A stretch of 64,000 nt of DNA from Cristatella mucedo (GCA_009760855.2 WPIO01000118.1:989501-1053500), one strand, 5' to 3'; shown: positions 33,700 to 45,543, counted from the stretch's first letter. Notes: a model not told the origin generated them from the sequence alone. Program-made: numbers and translations.

Positions 33700-35040
33700 G
33701 CTGATACAATAGGCATCAGCCTGCGTACTGACCTGAAAGGATACTTGTCAAGCTTGGTCCAAAAAGCGCGCCTATCTGTTGTAAGTAATGGTTTGATATA
33801 TAATTATGCAAAGGTATTTTGAATGAAGTGGAGAAATTAACAGACCATCATATGGGTTACGGATTAGTCAAGTAGAATATTACAATTGACCACAATGTGA
33901 TTTTATGAGGTAGAAGGATGAAAGTCTAGCTTATAATCAGTTTCATGCTTGGCAGCAGCATATATTTGCACAGGATGTCTACTGTACAAGATGCGGTTTA
34001 ATAATGAAAATGGAAACTTCCTAAGCGTTAGTAATCATGGGCATTAAATAAATTTATATGGAACAAAGCAGTATTGTAAAGATCTACAGCCTATTTACCT
34101 CCTTTAAAATGTCATCGAGTATCGAAGTATGTTTATATTGCAGTTGGGATTGACTTCAGAGCTTTGACAAGAAATTACAATGCTGTACTCTCGTCAGAGG
34201 CAGCGTTAGCTGTCTCTTCCGAAGCAACCTAGGCAACTGCTGAATCCAGTTTGGTTCGAGACTCGTGCAATAATTATGTCGCCTCTGCTACAATATGTCT
34301 GCCACCAGCCCACTTACCACCACCTTGCTGTCGTGAGCTAATAAAGTGAGCTTGACCGAGGTTCGCACTTAAATAAGAAATTTAAATGAAAGTTATATAC
34401 ATGCCCACATTGCCATTACATCTGTAATTCAGTCTTATCGCCCCCACGTTGCTAAACCTTGACAGGGGATCTGTAATATATCATCATACTTAGGTCATAT
34501 GTATCTATGCTGGGGCTCGAACGACACCGAACAACCTGATAAGCCATTAGCAACATTGGTCTAGGCATGCAGCAGCCGAAAAATGCTGTCATAATTTTGG
34601 CATCACGTGACCCTAACTCCAGATCAGAGAACTATGATTCAATTTCCACCTTATTCGAAGTAGGTAAGCGGATGAAATTCAAATTAAACGATAGAATCCT
34701 GGCCTCGGCTCCCTCGCCAGTGGCAAGCAGCCCTAACAACTATTATGCAATGCTAAATCCCTAAGCCACGGATCCTTATGACCACTTGGGCATACACATT
34801 CACATATATAATTCGCTATATACATTTTTATGTATTATATAATTTATATATATTCTAAATACATAAATATACAATATATAATTTTTAAATAATGTATACT
34901 ATATATTATATATATATATAATATAATATGTAATTTTTATATATTATAAATATATAAATAATTATTTATATACATTAATGATATTAATATACACATTCAC
35001 ACAACACAATATGCATGTCATGGGTGCTATATGGAAGTAT
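33700..35040. other. Intron sequence, AT-rich with a TA-rich tract
   Basis: A TA-rich low-complexity run lies at about 34800-34985. A B-box-like motif on the minus strand (GTTCGAGCCCC, 34511-34521) suggests a tRNA-like remnant at 34508-34570. Nothing else is recognised. Confidence 0.4.
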
Positions 35041-35540
35041 TCGGTGGCGTCAACACGAATTCTCCTCACAAAGCTGGCTCTCGCAACCCTATAGCCGTAG
35101 ATCTCTCTAAAGAACGCCTGCTTACCTACCAGTATGGTAGTGGGGATAGCTAACAAACTCTATCAGCTTTGCCTAATTTTAAAATATCTAGCTCGTAGAG
35201 TAAGGTAGACTGGCCAGCCAATGTCAAGCAGCTTCAGGATCCTTCCTATACTGCTGTCCCATCTTGCTCACTTCTTGAGGATAAAGATGTTTTTCAGCCA
35301 CTTTACTCATTCTCAGAGAAACACATCTAGCAACTATTTGCAGGTTAGCACAACAGCAGCCCTGGTCTTCAATGGCCGTCGCCTTATTCTTAAATCGGTA
35401 GCCAGGACCGATTGGCCAGCAGTTGTTAACGAGCCTCACCATCTTTGTTCTGCACTGACAGCCTCTGGCTCCCAGCTCGAGGAAAATAGCATATTCAGCA
35501 GAGCAGTTCATAAGAGCTGGACAACTAGCCAGACTAGCTG
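35041..35540. other. Unidentified block with open frames on both strands
   Basis: Moderate GC content. Frames 35221-35556 (+) and 35511-35224 (-) overlap and neither has a motif. It may belong to the same class of unknown repeats as 26.8-28.6 kb. Confidence 0.3.
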
Positions 35541-35544
35541 TCTA

Positions 35545-35636
35545 ACAATAATATGAATAATAGGACTAATAATAAACGTGAGTAGCGTCCTCTGTAAACT
35601 GCATTACTTTCTAGACACTTTACATTTGCTGAAAAG
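35545..35636 (-). mobile_element. LINE-A 3' tail remnant
   Basis: ATA/AAT-rich tail, then GCATTACTTTCTAGACACTT and ACATTTGCTG, the right half of the hairpin and the 3'UTR edge. It stops exactly where the hAT-like element begins. Confidence 0.65.
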
Positions 35637-35823
35637 CAGGTGTTATAAGCCTGTGGGTCGTGACCCCTTTGGGACTCGAGCGAGGCTTTCACTGGGGTCG
35701 CCTACGATCATCGGAAAGCAGGCCTTTTCACATATTGCACACAATAATTTTATTTTTGAGGGTTACCACAACATGAGGAACTGTATTAAAGGTTTTTGGC
35801 ATTAGGATGATGGAGAACCACTG
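35637..35823. mobile_element. hAT miniature element resembling SPIN
   Basis: A 187-bp block. The left end reads CCTGTGGGTCGTGACCCC and the right end TGGAGAACCACTG, which correspond to the imperfect terminal inverted repeats CAG.GGTT...AACC.CTG of hAT elements. Internal words GGGGTCGCCTACGATCATCGG and CCACAACATGAGGAACTGTA match, as I remember it, the SPIN/URR1 consensus of vertebrates. No transposase is encoded. No 8-bp target duplication is visible (left flank CTGAAAAG, right flank ATGTACCG). Confidence 0.75.
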
Positions 35824-35873
35824 ATGTACCGGAAGCATGATCAAATTTTTATTGAAAATAAACACCAGCTGAT

Positions 35874-36027
35874 GATTTAGCAGGTTGGTTTTTATATAAA
35901 AGAAAGTTTACGGCTATCACCACAGCTTGCCGTGTCAATAAAGGATTGCAACCACCTGATTCGAACTCACGGCCTCAGTCCCGAGGTATTGGAAGCAACC
36001 CTTCACCTTGTGCGACATCACAGGGTA
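35874..36027 (-). mobile_element. tRNA-derived SINE, copy S6
   Basis: Minus-strand copy just downstream of the SPIN-like element. Tail TTTTTATATAAAAGAAAG, body with CCACAGCTTGCCGTG, arm GCCTCAGTCCCGAGGT and B-box GAGTTCGAATCAG. Confidence 0.8.
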
Positions 36028-36029
36028 CC

Positions 36030-36540
36030 AATTGATACATTGTCAAACTGATAAACTTCAAACTAATCCTATATTATAGTTAGGCTATATTACGAACTAA
36101 AAATGTGGTCTCTCAGAAGTTGTACAGTAGTTTTAGTCGAAAGACTAACTAGCAATAGCTAGCGTGCACTCTCCTTGGCTGATCTAGAAATCGTAAGAGA
36201 AAGAATTGAGGACACCTTAAAGCTAGTGAGAATTTCTTTTGAAGCGAATATACTTGTATTTAAATCTTTGGTTACAGAGAGGAAAATGTATATATGCCAC
36301 TATGTTGATTACATGGTATTACATGTTTCAAAATAACAAGTTTGATGTGGAAAATCTTAGTTGAATATAAGTTGTCAAAGTATAAAATTCTCGTATAATA
36401 ACCAAATTTAGTGTACATGATTTTCGGATGATCTATAACATGTAATCGATTGAGTTATGGTTAAATATATTCGGTGCGTCTTTTTACATTATAAAATAGT
36501 AATGTGCAAAATTGTCATTGATGATTTGTTAACTTTACAG
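36030..36540. other. Intron sequence
   Basis: AT-rich, nothing recognised. Confidence 0.45.
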
Positions 36541-36713
36541 ATATTGGTGCCCTAACAGCTGAGATAATGCTGTCATGCATAGCACCTGGAGTTCCTGAAA
36601 TAATTCTCTCATCTTCAATACTGAGAAACTCCCTCCCAATAACCAAAGATTACATGCCTCGTAGCTGTTCAAGCGCAATTGTTCGGAATAATTTAATTCG
36701 CATTCCTAGCTTG
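36541..36713 (+). CDS. Exon 10 of the UBR-box gene
   Basis: Acceptor AACTTTACAG|AT, strong donor AGCTTG|GTAAGT, phase 1/0. The split codon with exon 9 gives Asp: FQ-DIGALTAEIMLSCIAPGV then PEIILSSSILRNSLPITKDY and CSSAIVRNNLIRIPSL. Phase agreement across an 11.5-kb, repeat-filled intron supports the assembly. Confidence 0.65.
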
Positions 36714-37293
36714 GTAAGTATCAAGCACTTGCTCAACCTTAATTCCTGTAATTAGCCCCTGGAAATCAGTCTTTCATTACTAAAATACGTGTTGAATCTA
36801 ACCATTGTAATATATAAAGTATGTAGGAACTACAAACTATTTTAAGTAAGCACGTTATCCTTGTTTAGAAAAAAGAGTCATAAGCAATACCATGAGCATA
36901 TACATGTACTACTAGTACTACGTTAACGCTTCTGTTAAAATACTTCATTAGCTTCTTTTATTCTTTAAAGGGTGCAGTATCATTTTGTAAATATGCAGCA
37001 ACCTTTTTTTTACAAGAGATTGCAGGGTATGTGATCCTACGTCTTATTCAAGTCTCTCTAGAGTTCGTCTCTTTTTATAGCATCGTAAAGGCCATTACCA
37101 TTACCGCCGGTATCAAGTTAAGTGGCAAATTTACCCATCTGTGGCCTGGATAAGATAATCAGTCAATGCCTTAAGGTTTTGGCATTCGCGATTCAAGGAG
37201 CTTAGATTTTCCAAAGGACCGACGGAGCAAAGAACCATTATGTTCTTTGAAAACTGTCTATTGCTGCTACAGATGAAATAAGTGGGACATTAT
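36714..37293. other. Intron sequence
   Basis: No repeat or coding signal recognised. Confidence 0.45.
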
Positions 37294-38490
37294 CTATCGC
37301 ACTTTTGTACTCCTAATGAGACTGTTAACCAACATGTGATATTCGTTAGCCTTTGCTTGCATGGAAAGCTTTGACCGAAGAAAGCTTCTGAAATCTGCAT
37401 TGTATGTTAAAGTCCACTTCTTGATAAATAATTTACCGTGCTTACTCTTTCCAATCCATCTTACGACTGCCGTACTGGCTGGGAAACTGGCTTGAATTAG
37501 CTGTAAACATGAATTGGAATGGTTCTCAAAAGCTAGTTGCGCAATGCTTAGAACGGCGAATGGCTGCTTGCTTGAGCTTATGAAATGTGTAGTATTAACG
37601 CAAGCTGGTGCATTGGCCAACCACATGTTACCATTACTTTTAGAGTTGCATGTTGAGAGATGAGTTCAATCCAGCTTGTTCCTTCATTTCCAATCCTTTG
37701 AGTAGTTGGTAACAGTATGTCTTGGCTGCCCCACATGGAACTAGGTCATAAGCTTACAGGCCTCACGATAACTCCATGAAATATTTAATATCTACACTTC
37801 CAAGCCGCGACACTTCAAGGTACTAAACAAAATGCTGAAAATTGTACATATACCTGTAAATTCAATGAGTTTTTCATTAATAGCGAAGGCAGTGTGTTCT
37901 CCATAGAATACAGCCCAATGATATTGCTCCCAGCTACATTTTCTGCTAGTAGGCAGCACACTCAAGGAATTTTCTAAATGTTTTGCATCCAATAAATACT
38001 AGTTGTTAGAAGGCACGGCCCATTTCGTGCGCTAAAGAAGTATGAGTTCGCAGCAGATTTTTAACCTGGTCCGTAAATTTCCGGAACCTTTTTTGAACAG
38101 GTTCCATTACTTGATCATCGATATCGAATGCTTCCATTCGAACCAATAAATGAAATGGTTACGAGATGAGCTTATTATGATATACCTAGATTTCGCTCCA
38201 GATACGTGACAAGAATGGAAAGATTTATTCGTGTCGTCGCTAATACTTTTACGCCAAAAATAACCAATTTTAAATTAAACACGCATATTTCACACTTTAC
38301 GAAATAGGCAGAATAAATTTCTCAGGAGAGCAACGAAACGTTTTCCAGAAGCTTCACCGGTGATAGGGATCATAGTTCGCTCTGCAGAATTTGCAGTTTT
38401 TTCTATAGAGTTCTCTATGAACTTGTGTTTGTTTTTGACTGAAATTGTCTCACTACTTTCGAAAATGCATGAGCAAAGCTCAAGAAACAT
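37294..38490 (-). CDS. Candidate minus-strand gene inside a UBR-gene intron
   Basis: Three minus-strand frames with protein-like sequence lie in order. Frame 38490-38290 starts with ATG (MFLELCSCIFESSETISVKN) and has a possible donor TTTC|GTAAAG. Frame 37992-37792 contains SRKCSWEQYHWAVFYGEHTA and a possible donor TTTACAG|GTATAT. Frame 37626-37294 contains SIAQLAFENHSNSCLQLIQA and KKWTLTYNADFRSFLRSKLS. The second-to-third join works with an acceptor at GCACCAG; the first-to-second join does not match in phase. I recognise no family. It may be a nested gene, a decayed transposon ORF or chance. Confidence 0.28.
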
Positions 38491-38499
38491 CTTGCTACA

Positions 38500-39120
38500 A
38501 TGCTACATCATATAGAGTTTTACTATCACCTCCGTCTTTGGAATAAAAACTAATTAATTATTTTCTTCAAACAATTTTACAAATGTAGTGTTACTAAGCC
38601 AGCCAGTTAAGATTGTTTAAATGTAGATAAATCGAGTAATGCTAAAGTTCGGATTTCAGAATATAATTTTTGGCCAATTTTAGTATAATCTACAGTAACC
38701 AAAAGCTGTGACTTGTAATTCTCCGAGCTATAAAAACTGACTCTGTTGCATGGAACAACATCATCGAAGCCTCTTCTTGTTTTTACTGTATCATGAAGAT
38801 ATTTTCATTTTATAAGCAACCATTAAGTTTAAATATATTGCATCTAGATGAGGTTTGTGTTAAGCAAATATTAAATCAATGTTTCAAGACTTTAAGGCTA
38901 CGGAGCATAGATGGCATCCAAATATACCCAAAATAGGTATTCATAATCACTAAAATTATCATTGGTATTGACTTTTGAGAAGAAGTTGGGGATTACAGCA
39001 AGTTACGGTAAAATGTGTCAATAAGAAGAATGCAAACGAACAGTTACCCATCGTACTTAAAGTGCTTGCTAAGTAAGACAGTGTAAGACTATGTGCCAAC
39101 AATGGCTATATTTGTGCCGC
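38500..39120. other. Intron sequence
   Basis: AT-rich, nothing recognised. Confidence 0.45.
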
Positions 39121-39127
39121 TTCTGCT

Positions 39128-39275
39128 ATCTAATGTGGTCATTGCTCAGTACCAAAAGCCGCTTAGGCGGTGAGTGGGCTATACAAAACTCTCCTGCCTA
39201 ACACCCACACGGTCTTTATGACTGTGGAGTTTCAGATGGAGATATATTACTTTACATTATATTACATCTGTTTCA
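39128..39275 (+). mobile_element. LINE-B 3' end fragment
   Basis: Contains GTACCAAAAGCCGCTTAGGC, GCTATACAAAACTCTCCTGC and the GGAGATATATTAC-type tail. Tail-only copy. Confidence 0.8.
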
Positions 39276-39279
39276 CTTG

Positions 39280-39855
39280 GATCTAAACTACCTGGTAGGG
39301 TGTAAGCCTATATTCGGGGATTGAATTTACCTGTTACTCGTATTACTTTCATCCTACCCCGGACAAAAAACGACCTGTCCAATAATATGTGACAACTGCT
39401 ACTCAAACAAGATCACGATTTTTTGAATGACTATACATTTTCAGCATTATTTAAAGATTAAATGCTGAGGAAACATTTTTGAGCTTCAGGGTTGATTAGG
39501 AGTCTAGAAAATATGGATTTCCAGTAGTAATGAAGAAATTTTGAATGTAATTTCCTTAGTTTTAACTTTTACATGTACTACCATCTTATTTTAAACACTT
39601 TTAGAACTTCAAGTGTTCTGGTACTGCAATAAATGCAATAATCCAAAAAACAGTTTAGAGTCAGGATATCGCCCTAGATACCCAAAGTACAATTGGCTGA
39701 TAGAGCTGAATCTGCCTTGAAATAGCAAACTTCTAAACGGATTTTTTATCGATTTGCCTACGGACCATTATGTCACATCATCTGAAACTTAATGCATAGC
39801 TACATGTTCGTGATAATTGAACGTGCTGTATCGTTACTCTAATGTCTCTCTTTTT
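39280..39855. other. Intron sequence
   Basis: AT-rich, nothing recognised. Confidence 0.45.
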
Positions 39856-39859
39856 TTAG

Positions 39860-39947
39860 AGCCGTTTAATAATCTGTGGTGACTCAACTGGCTACTTCTT
39901 ATCTCTAATAGACTTGGTTATAAAAAATGCTGACACTGTTGGTATTT
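39860..39947 (+). CDS. Exon 11 of the UBR-box gene
   Basis: Acceptor CTTTTTTTAG|AGC, strong donor GGTATTT|GTAAGT, phase 0/1. It encodes SRLIICGDSTGYFLSLIDLV then IKNADTVGI. Short and mostly hydrophobic, consistent with a buried helix of a large protein. Confidence 0.6.
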
Positions 39948-39949
39948 GT

Positions 39950-41440
39950 AAGTACAGAACAAACATTAAAGCTTATTAAAAAGCTGATTTTTGAGATAAT
40001 TTTATGCTACACTACATTTTCAATTGAGGCAGGAATGTTTTAATTAGTAAATGCTCATGTTCTCCACATGAACCGTGTCAGTGTTTACCAAACACGACCT
40101 AATGACTTGTATTTTAGTCTTAATAGCGATACTTTAATATTATGTGGCGATGCACTAAGATGTGTCAATAACGATGAATTTATGTTTCGCTTTTGGTAAA
40201 CTTAAATTCAATAGCAGATTGGAATATTAGTTCAAGTAACTTATCAGCTCTTTTGAATAGTATAAAGCTACTAATTAAAGCGAGAAATGCCACCAATTAT
40301 CCTGGCTATCGCACGGCAAGACTGGCATTCACTTAAATGTATTTAGATAAGGAACTACTATGACTCAGTGAAGCTAGTTCCTATTCAGTGTGGTCTCGCT
40401 AATATATATATATATATATATATATATGTACGTTTAAATTTCTTTAATATATAATTTAAAATAAATGTTGTCAGAAAATCAAATCACTGCTCAATCAAAC
40501 GCCAAAGGCAGTTAAATTTACTAATCACATCCAAGCAATTCGTTAGCTTGGAACCTCAAGCAACTGTTTGCCTTAAACATATGCTTTTGTATGTCTATTG
40601 GCTTAAAAACACTGACATGTTACGCCTTAAGCTGAATTAGTGTCTTGACAAAAATAAAAGGATTTGTTCCTAGGAATGTGATGTTATAAGACAATTATAA
40701 TATTATATTAGTCACAACTAATTGGCATTAATATGGTTGTGGTTTTTATGCTGTACTGAAGAATTACCATGGCAGATATATTTTTACAAAGCAAACATTT
40801 CTTGCTCATTGCAGCAGGCAGGAAAGTCTCAGATTCACAAGTTCGATTCTCTATTACAGACCTAACTGGTTCCATATCAGCTCTTAGCTTTGTTCTATTA
40901 CAGTAATTGTAACTTGGGCAACCTATTCTACGATTCGCGTAGTAATTGCTTCAGGTCCAATAACGTGAGCTCCAAAGATTCTTTCAACATTATTGTGGAA
41001 CCAATTTTTAGATAGAGCAGCCATATTAGTAAGGCCTTACATTCGTCTCAATAAAGATGACCGTTGATTTTTTAAAGTCATCTAAAAGAGGTTTAGCCAT
41101 GCCCAGCCTGGAACCAGCCTTCCTAATAGTAAGTTAAAGCCTTAAAATCTCCTGAGAGTTGGGCCGAGTCGGTTATATCTTTTCTGCCTACAGTTAACCT
41201 GATTAAATCACTTATTTTTAGCTCATTTTCCTTAAATTCTTCAAGCAATTCAACCAATGAAAACGTGATGTATGTATTGCAAATATTTGTAATACACTTG
41301 TACTGCCTCATCCAAAAACTTAATAGTATCGGTCTAAAGACGGCCTAGTTAAAGGACTTGGGTACAACCTAGCCTCAAGTACTTAGGTAATCTTAGGTAC
41401 AACCTACAGTCTTAAGAGGCATTACGAGACTCCGTTATAA
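39950..41440. other. Intron sequence
   Basis: A (TA)n tract at 40400-40428. A minus-strand frame at 41311-41123 (SLVELLEEFKENELKISDLI) is protein-like but has no partner exon I can join, so it is not called. A B-box-like motif lies near 40830. Confidence 0.4.
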
Positions 41441-41444
41441 CAGA

Positions 41445-43690
41445 CGAGTTTACAACTCTGACTGAGCACACTGTGTGCCCTCGCCCAGACGGCTTACGGT
41501 TTACCGAAGACATTACACTAGCCAGGTCTACAAACCCAAGCTTAAAAAAGCATACGAACGATCAGGACTGACTGTCCATCGATAGGCATATGAAGACCAC
41601 TGCAGTTCGTATCATTCGATCCAGGCAAAAGCCATGCCTAGCTTCTATAAAAAAATTGTCGAATCACAGATGCATAATCGAAAAATGCTGATGTCGGCGA
41701 CCAACGATCTCCTCAACCACTGTCAGATTAGCTCCTTACCTGACGATCCGTGTCGTGATCTAGCCAATTGCTTCTCTCGATTCTTCGTGCAGAAGATAGA
41801 CAAGATCACGAAGTCTATCCCTGCGACGACAACATCCCCCCTAGAATGCTGTTCCCCAATTCCTGGCTTCGCCGCAATGTCTTCATTTAAGCCGGTCGTG
41901 AGTGATCTTGTCCTGAAATTCATATCCCAATAAAAGAAGACAACGATTCCTCTGGACCCACTGTCCTGCTCCTACGTTGCATTGATCTGTTGCTGCCATG
42001 CATAACTAACATCATCAATATGTCATTAGCCTCAGGTCATGTCCCAGCATTTTTCAAAAAAGCTGTAGTCAGGCGAATTCTCTAGAAAGCGACACTGGAC
42101 CAAGAGAACTTGAGCAACTACCGCCCATTCTCCTTTCTACCATTCCTATCAAAGATACTAGAGCGGGTCGTGGCAGACCAGCTGAACTCATATTGAAACA
42201 TTAAACCTTGCTAGTACGTTCCAGATTGGCTTTTGAGCTAATCACTCGACAAAGTAGCATTGCTTAGGGTGTACAACGACCTACTTAGGAATGCAGACAT
42301 AGGTAGACTGTCTCTGCTTGTTTTGCTCCACCCTACGGCAGGTTTTGATACTTTCGATCACAAAGTTCTTCTAGAACACCTCTCATCTCGCCTGGGCATC
42401 TATAGCACTGCTCTGCAATGGTTCAGGTCCAATCACAGTAGGAGACTCCAGAGTATTGACGTGAATGGACAATTATCATCCAAGGTACCTCTGAAATATG
42501 GGGGACCTCAGGGGTCCTTGCTGGGTCGGATTCTTTTCACGGTTTATGCTCTCCCTGTTCCAGATGTGATTGCCAAGCACAATTGAGGCTTTCAATTCTA
42601 TGGGAATGACACTCAGTTGTACTTTTGCTTTCATCTCTCCCAGCCTTCGAGCACCTTAAATTGTATAAACTCACTTGCTGCAGATATTGATGATAATCTC
42701 ACATGGATGGCGCCAAATTTTCCTAAACTAAACGATGATAAAAATAACGTACTAGTTATAAGAAAATCTAGTATGGTTCTGAAATTGGAAAGTCTGAAGC
42801 TCAATATTGGCTCTGCCAGCATGACTACTGTTGATACAGCTCGAAATCTAGGACTCATGTTCTAAAGTGACCTCTCCTTAGACAACTACATCAGCTAAAC
42901 AGTCATGTCTGCCTATTTGCAGCTTCATAACATTGCTAAAATTCGGGCTTGTTTAGATAGGGATACCACGTTTAAGTTGGTCCATGCATTCGTGACATCC
43001 CGACTCGACTTCTGTAACTCACTGCTTGCTGGCCTACCGGCATGTGCAGTCAGGCGATTACAGATGGTACAAAACTAAGCTATTGGCTTGTCTGTCGTGT
43101 GGTTCTCAGTTGCCACAGTACACCACTTCTCGCCGACATGTACTGGCTAAAAGTCAACCAACAAATCGACTTCAAGGTTTTGTCGCTCACTTTTAGGTCA
43201 CTTCATTCTTTGGCTCTAGCTTATTTCTCGGATTCACTCCCCCAGCAGACCAAGCATCGTACCACCTGCTTTTCAGAATTTAGCAGTTTTCCAATACCTC
43301 GTACAAACCTCAAATCCTTTAGATACAGTGCATTTAGTTCGTATGCTTCCAAAGCCTTGAACTCCCTCCCGAATTGCGTTAGGACATCCCCTGACTTGAC
43401 CACATTAAAAAAAAACTTAAAGTCACACCTATTTAGGACAGCATTTAGTGAGTCCCTGTGATTCGTTCTTCATGTGGTTATGCCTGCTCACAATGTGCAT
43501 GCTGCCTCTAACCACATTTGCATTCTGACTCTGTACATGTCACCCTTAACCATGTTATTCATGTTTATCAAGCATGATATTACTCAGCATCCAATCCGCT
43601 TCCCTTTGCAGCAAATGTGAAGCACCTAGAAAGAGATCGAGTTCTCTGAGGGTGCTTTATCAAGGGCATTATGATTATTATTCTTATTAA
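41445..43690 (+). mobile_element. LINE-A copy A11, long and old
   Basis: Runs from the EN-RT linker (TVCPRPDGLRFTEDI-like) to the terminal hairpin (about 43617-43663) and a tail with ATTATTATT. It covers the whole RT but in several broken frames. The hairpin outer stem is AGCACC/GGTGCT in place of the common GCGCC/GGCGC. Confidence 0.92.
41634..43461 (+). pseudogene. LINE-A ORF2 remnant, many stops and frameshifts
   Basis: Frames 41634-41933, 42260-42586, 42617-42865 and 43042-43461 are pieces of one former RT. The catalytic block has mutated (FYGNDTQLYF where other copies have [10 protein letters not shown]), and LLDLSAAFDTIDH has become LLHPTAGFDTFDH. It is inactive and clearly older than A4, A20 and A23. 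Confidence 0.88.
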
Positions 43691-43779
43691 CTCTCCAAGT
43701 TTAGCTACCTTCGACGACAACAGAGGGGATGGTACAGAGTGCTCAGTAGAAAGACTGTAGATTTTTATTAGAATTTATA

Positions 43780-44130
43780 ATGCTAATAACATCACTCACA
43801 GAAACCTCGGAAAATAACTTTGGAACATTAAATACTGTGGGTGATTCTTTTTTACACTACTTAAAATTTCCCTACTACTCTGTTGTATCACCAAGCCCAT
43901 TATTTGCTTTTATGTTTTTGCCGCTGACACCCAACTTTGGCTATATTTATAATCTTCTCGTTTTTGTTCAACTGGTAAAATATCTAAATGTGTATTTAAC
44001 AATGAATGAAAATGCTCTTGTGATTATAAACGATGAGCGTTATCTCAAACTGTCAGTGAATATGTGCGAGCTGATCACTGACTTTGAACTAAGAAACAAG
44101 TTTAAAATAGAAAATGCCTACAAGAAATGA
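43780..44130 (+). CDS. Unidentified 116-codon open frame
   Basis: The frame reads MLITSLTETSENNFGTLNTV, hydrophobic middle parts (SPSPLFAFMFLPLTPNFGYI) and a polar end (DERYLKLSVNMCELITDFEL). The last third lies in the left arm of an inverted repeat. A possible donor CAACTG|GTAAAA occurs at 43975, but the acceptor side creates a stop if joined to exon 11. Function unknown. Confidence 0.25.
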   Translation: MLITSLTETSENNFGTLNTVGDSFLHYLKFPYYSVVSPSPLFAFMFLPLTPNFGYIYNLLVFVQLVKYLNVYLTMNENALVIINDERYLKLSVNMCELITDFELRNKFKIENAYKK

Positions 44131-44189
44131 AAGCTTATAAGCACATTCTTTGAAAGTCACATCAATTCCAGCATAGGGGAATGCATAAT
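44031..44189 (+). repeat. Inverted repeat, left arm
   Basis: The reverse complement of this arm occurs at 44396-44552 with only a few mismatches; for example, CTTGTTTCTTAGTTCAAAGT is exact. Spacer about 206 bp. The arms match no TE family in the window. Confidence 0.93.
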
Positions 44190-44395
44190 GCACCTAATCT
44201 TAGGTGGGGAAACTTAATACATATTAGGCTACTAGATGAAGAAATAGCGTAATAGCAAGAAAGAGACAGGGATCGTAATAACCATGTCAAAGAGTTCAAT
44301 AAAATAAACTGCAAGCCATGCCCAATCCGGGTTCAAATCCTCACATTAAAAATTTCTTATTTTGAGTTTAATTTTCTCTTAAATATATTTTCCAT

Positions 44396-44552
44396 CATGT
44401 ATTCCCCTGTGCTGGAATTGAGGTGATTTTCAAAGAATGTGCTTATATGCTTTCATTTCTTGTAGGCATTTTCTATTTTAAACTTGTTTCTTAGTTCAAA
44501 GTCAGTGATCAGCTCGCACATATTCACTGACAGTTTGAGATAACTCTCATCG
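44396..44552 (-). repeat. Inverted repeat, right arm
   Basis: Partner of 44031-44189. A LINE-A 3' end begins a few bases to its right. The spacer holds a B-box-like GGGTTCAAATCC near 44329. Confidence 0.93.
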
Positions 44553-44567
44553 CTTAAAAATGCTCTT

Positions 44568-44815
44568 ATTTATGGCAGTATTTAGTAGGTCCCTGTCAGT
44601 CGTCCTTTATGTGCTTATGCTTGCTGATGCTGTTGCATGCTGCCACTAACCAAACCTGCACTCTGACACTGTGCACGGCAACCCTAGCCATTTTATTCTT
44701 GCTGTTTACAGAGCATACTAAAATAAACCATTCGATTGCGCTTTCTTTGCAGCAAATCTGAAGTGTCTAGAAAGAGATTTAGTTTACTGAAGGCGCCATA
44801 TCAAACGTATAACAA
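44568..44815 (+). mobile_element. LINE-A 3' end, decayed
   Basis: Starts with GCAGTATTTAGTAGGTCCC and continues through the 3'UTR to the hairpin AAGTGTCTAGAAAGAGATTT and GGCGCCATATCAAACG. Confidence 0.78.
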
Positions 44816-44819
44816 TTTT

Positions 44820-45543
44820 AGGAAATTTTAAAAATTGCCAACAATATTTTTCTACGCCTATGCTGATCACTGCACGTAGGATCATTGTGCAAACTACCAC
44901 TGTATATTATTAAAATTTCAATACTGACTTCTTTGCAACAAAAATGCAAATACTGTCAACAACGTCCGAACGCTTCATTTTATTTCTCCCCGTGTATAAA
45001 TTAGCTGTAGACTAACCTTAAAGGCTAGTTTGGCTTTGAAAAAACATATTCATTGAGCAGACAGCAGGATTGTGTGGCTCCAGAAGAGGCGCTTGAACTT
45101 TATTTTAGATTTTTGGTACTTTAGACTTTAGTTGCATGACTTAGTCAGGAGATTAAGTTTGCCCAAATTAGACAACCATAGTTTAAAGCCGAAGTGAGCA
45201 TTACATTACATACTAGTGATGAGTGATAGATTTAACATAATTTATTAAGGGCATGGGATCTTCTTTATTCGACAACGATAATAATTTACTTTGTTAATAT
45301 AAGTAAACAGAGCAATAGCAGAGGGATGGTTTTTCATCTAATTCTCAATCATTTCAATATAAAAGGGGCTGAGTACTTATCTGTGGTTATGATAGCATCC
45401 TTGATTACCCAACCTGACGAGACAGCAATGAAAACTGATTTCTTTTGGCCTGATTTTAATTTCAGCAGGATATTCTAAAAAGCCAAATACGCTTAAGTTG
45501 TTCAAGTTCTGATTAATATATTTCTTATATTGGATTATTGTAG
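44820..45543. other. Intron sequence
   Basis: AT-rich, nothing recognised. Confidence 0.45.

Noticed and set aside
34508-34570. Minus-strand tRNA-like stretch with GTTCGAGCCCC
   Set aside because: The B-box is good, but no full cloverleaf or shared SINE body was found.
41123-41311. Minus-strand frame with LVELLEEFKENELKISDLI
   Set aside because: Protein-like, but no partner exon, start or donor fits, and one short frame is not enough.
44325-44340. GGGTTCAAATCC in the inverted-repeat spacer
   Set aside because: A lone B-box without A-box or stems.
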